A stretch of 6,446 nt of DNA from an uncultured Clostridia bacterium. GTDB lineage: Bacteria > Bacillota > Clostridia > Lachnospirales > CAG-274. Positions 5,508-6,446 of the stretch are shown here, piece by piece. Position 1 is the first letter of the stretch. Each line of letters begins with the position of its first letter. The stretch spans positions 1 through 6,446 of the forward strand of contig CAMOYW010000060.1 in assembly GCA_946630405.1 (NCBI GenBank). Reading direction: 5' to 3'. The notes under the pieces are model-generated. The model saw nothing but the letters and a program-made list of their open reading frames with translations, had not been told where the DNA came from and made no database searches. Made by a program: the position numbers and the translations under genes.

Positions 5508-6446
5508 AGACAGGCAGCGAGTCACTCTGTTGTACGTTCTGCTTGACATAATTTTTATAAATTTCTCTCTTCTTATAGCCATTACATTATGGTACGGAGG
5601 AACTATACCGGGGCTACCCGGAGGTGCAAAAGCCGTTATACCCTCTCACGTTTGGACATGGTTTTTCTATGCGGCGCTTTGCATCACACCCATATCGGTA
5701 CTCACATACTCTTTGTTTAAGTTTTATTCCAATTTATGGAAGTATGCTACCATATATGATGTGTACAAAATAATTATCGCCGATACGATAATATTCGTAC
5801 TCCTGTACTGCATAGATTACTGCTTTATCAGCAGAAACCTACCCTTTACCCTGTCAAAAAGAATGCTCCTTGTGGCATGGATAACCGATATTATCCTTTT
5901 TATGCTCTCACGCTCGGGGTACAGGCTCATAAAAAGGACCATACTCTACCTTGAAAGAATTGTGAGCAAAAAGGCGGGGCTTAAGCGTGTGATGATCGTA
6001 GGCGCGGGCTATGCGGGCTACAACGTGGTGCGCAGCATAAACACGGGAGAACACGGCTACGAAAACAGAACTTCTGTAATTATAGTGGATGACGACTTTA
6101 AAAAGAACAACACCCACATTATGGGTGTCAGAGTTACCTACGACACGGGTAATATCGAAAGACTTGCAAAGGAATACAAGATAGACGAGATCATCGTCGC
6201 CATTCCATCCGCTACCAACGCACAGATAAACAAAATAATGAAATACTGCACCTCGACCGAGTGTGCGCTTAAAATGATACCGCCCATGAGCGATATTTCA
6301 AACGGCGGCTTTCACATGCTCAGGGATGTGGATATTACAGACCTTCTTTTCAGGGACGAGATCAAAATAGACACCGAAAGCATATCGGGCTACCTTACGG
6401 GCAAGACCGTACTTGTAACGGGAGGCGGCGGCTCTATCGGCTCGGA
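5488..6446 (+). CDS. CapD/FlaA1-type membrane nucleotide-sugar 4,6-dehydratase, N-terminal half (3' end outside window)
   Basis: The frame is open from ATG 5488 to the right edge (319 complete codons) with no stop; full-length relatives have about 600-650 residues. Four hydrophobic segments at about 12-35, 56-77, 94-114 and 125-142 form the membrane anchor. A first Rossmann-like domain follows, with VGAGYAG at 171-177. The linker ITDLLFRDEIKID resembles the family's conserved DLLGRDPV-type motif. The second, catalytic NAD(P)-binding domain begins at KTVLVTGGGGSIGS, where G312, G315 and G318 form the GxxGxxG pattern; the window ends there. The SDR catalytic Tyr/Lys lie outside. By family knowledge such enzymes convert UDP-GlcNAc or related sugars to 4-keto-6-deoxy intermediates for capsule or glycoprotein glycans. 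The start is supported by GGAGAG just upstream and the polar N-terminus MNKLIIKDRQ. The 20-bp overlap with the ligase-like gene suggests one surface-glycan operon. The family is secure; the sugar product is not determined. Confidence 0.9.
   Translation, partial: MNKLIIKDRQRVTLLYVLLDIIFINFSLLIAITLWYGGTIPGLPGGAKAVIPSHVWTWFFYAALCITPISVLTYSLFKFYSNLWKYATIYDVYKIIIADTIIFVLLYCIDYCFISRNLPFTLSKRMLLVAWITDIILFMLSRSGYRLIKRTILYLERIVSKKAGLKRVMIVGAGYAGYNVVRSINTGEHGYENRTSVIIVDDDFKKNNTHIMGVRVTYDTGNIERLAKEYKIDEIIVAIPSATNAQINKIMKYCTSTECALKMIPPMSDISNGGFHMLRDVDITDLLFRDEIKIDTESISGYLTGKTVLVTGGGGSIGS

Noticed and set aside
5908..6117. Minus-strand 69-residue open frame opposite the CapD-type gene.
   Set aside because: The plus-strand frame encodes a clear Rossmann domain there; the reverse product has no family features.

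Overview
This window looks like the chromosome of a fibre-degrading anaerobic Clostridia bacterium, most plausibly a Ruminococcus-like member of the Oscillospiraceae. The main evidence is a secreted family GH5 glycanase ending in a type I-like dockerin, the hallmark of cellulosome-type plant-cell-wall degraders. The Firmicutes-style yqeK-rsfS pair, purine-rich Shine-Dalgarno sites and heavy use of ATA and AGA codons agree with this. The placement is inferred from gene content and was not tested by a search.

All six genes lie on the plus strand and are packed tightly, so they probably form one operon or part of one. From left to right they are: the 3' end of yqeK (Ap4A hydrolase, HD family); rsfS (ribosomal silencing factor); a GH5 endoglucanase-type enzyme with an unassigned middle domain and a C-terminal dockerin; a THUMP-containing 23S rRNA methyltransferase of the RlmL/YpsC type; a roughly 12-TM O-antigen-ligase/polymerase-like membrane protein; and the first half of a CapD-type membrane nucleotide-sugar dehydratase, cut by the right edge inside its second Rossmann motif. 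Spacings are 11 bp (yqeK/rsfS), a 4-bp overlap (rsfS/GH5), 65 bp (GH5/methyltransferase), an 8-bp overlap (methyltransferase/ligase) and a 20-bp overlap (ligase/CapD).

Functionally the window joins three themes. The first is nucleotide and ribosome housekeeping (yqeK, rsfS, rRNA methylation). The second is extracellular polysaccharide breakdown (GH5-dockerin). The third is the start of a surface-polysaccharide assembly locus (ligase/polymerase plus sugar dehydratase) that probably continues to the right. The only non-coding stretch longer than 20 bp is the 65-bp gap at 2475-2539, which holds an inverted repeat and no recognisable ribosome binding site. I see no RNA gene, CRISPR array, insertion sequence or convincing terminator. 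I find no clearly new multi-gene system. The points most worth a second look are the dockerin enzyme translationally coupled to rsfS, its unassigned middle domain, and the palindromic spacer.
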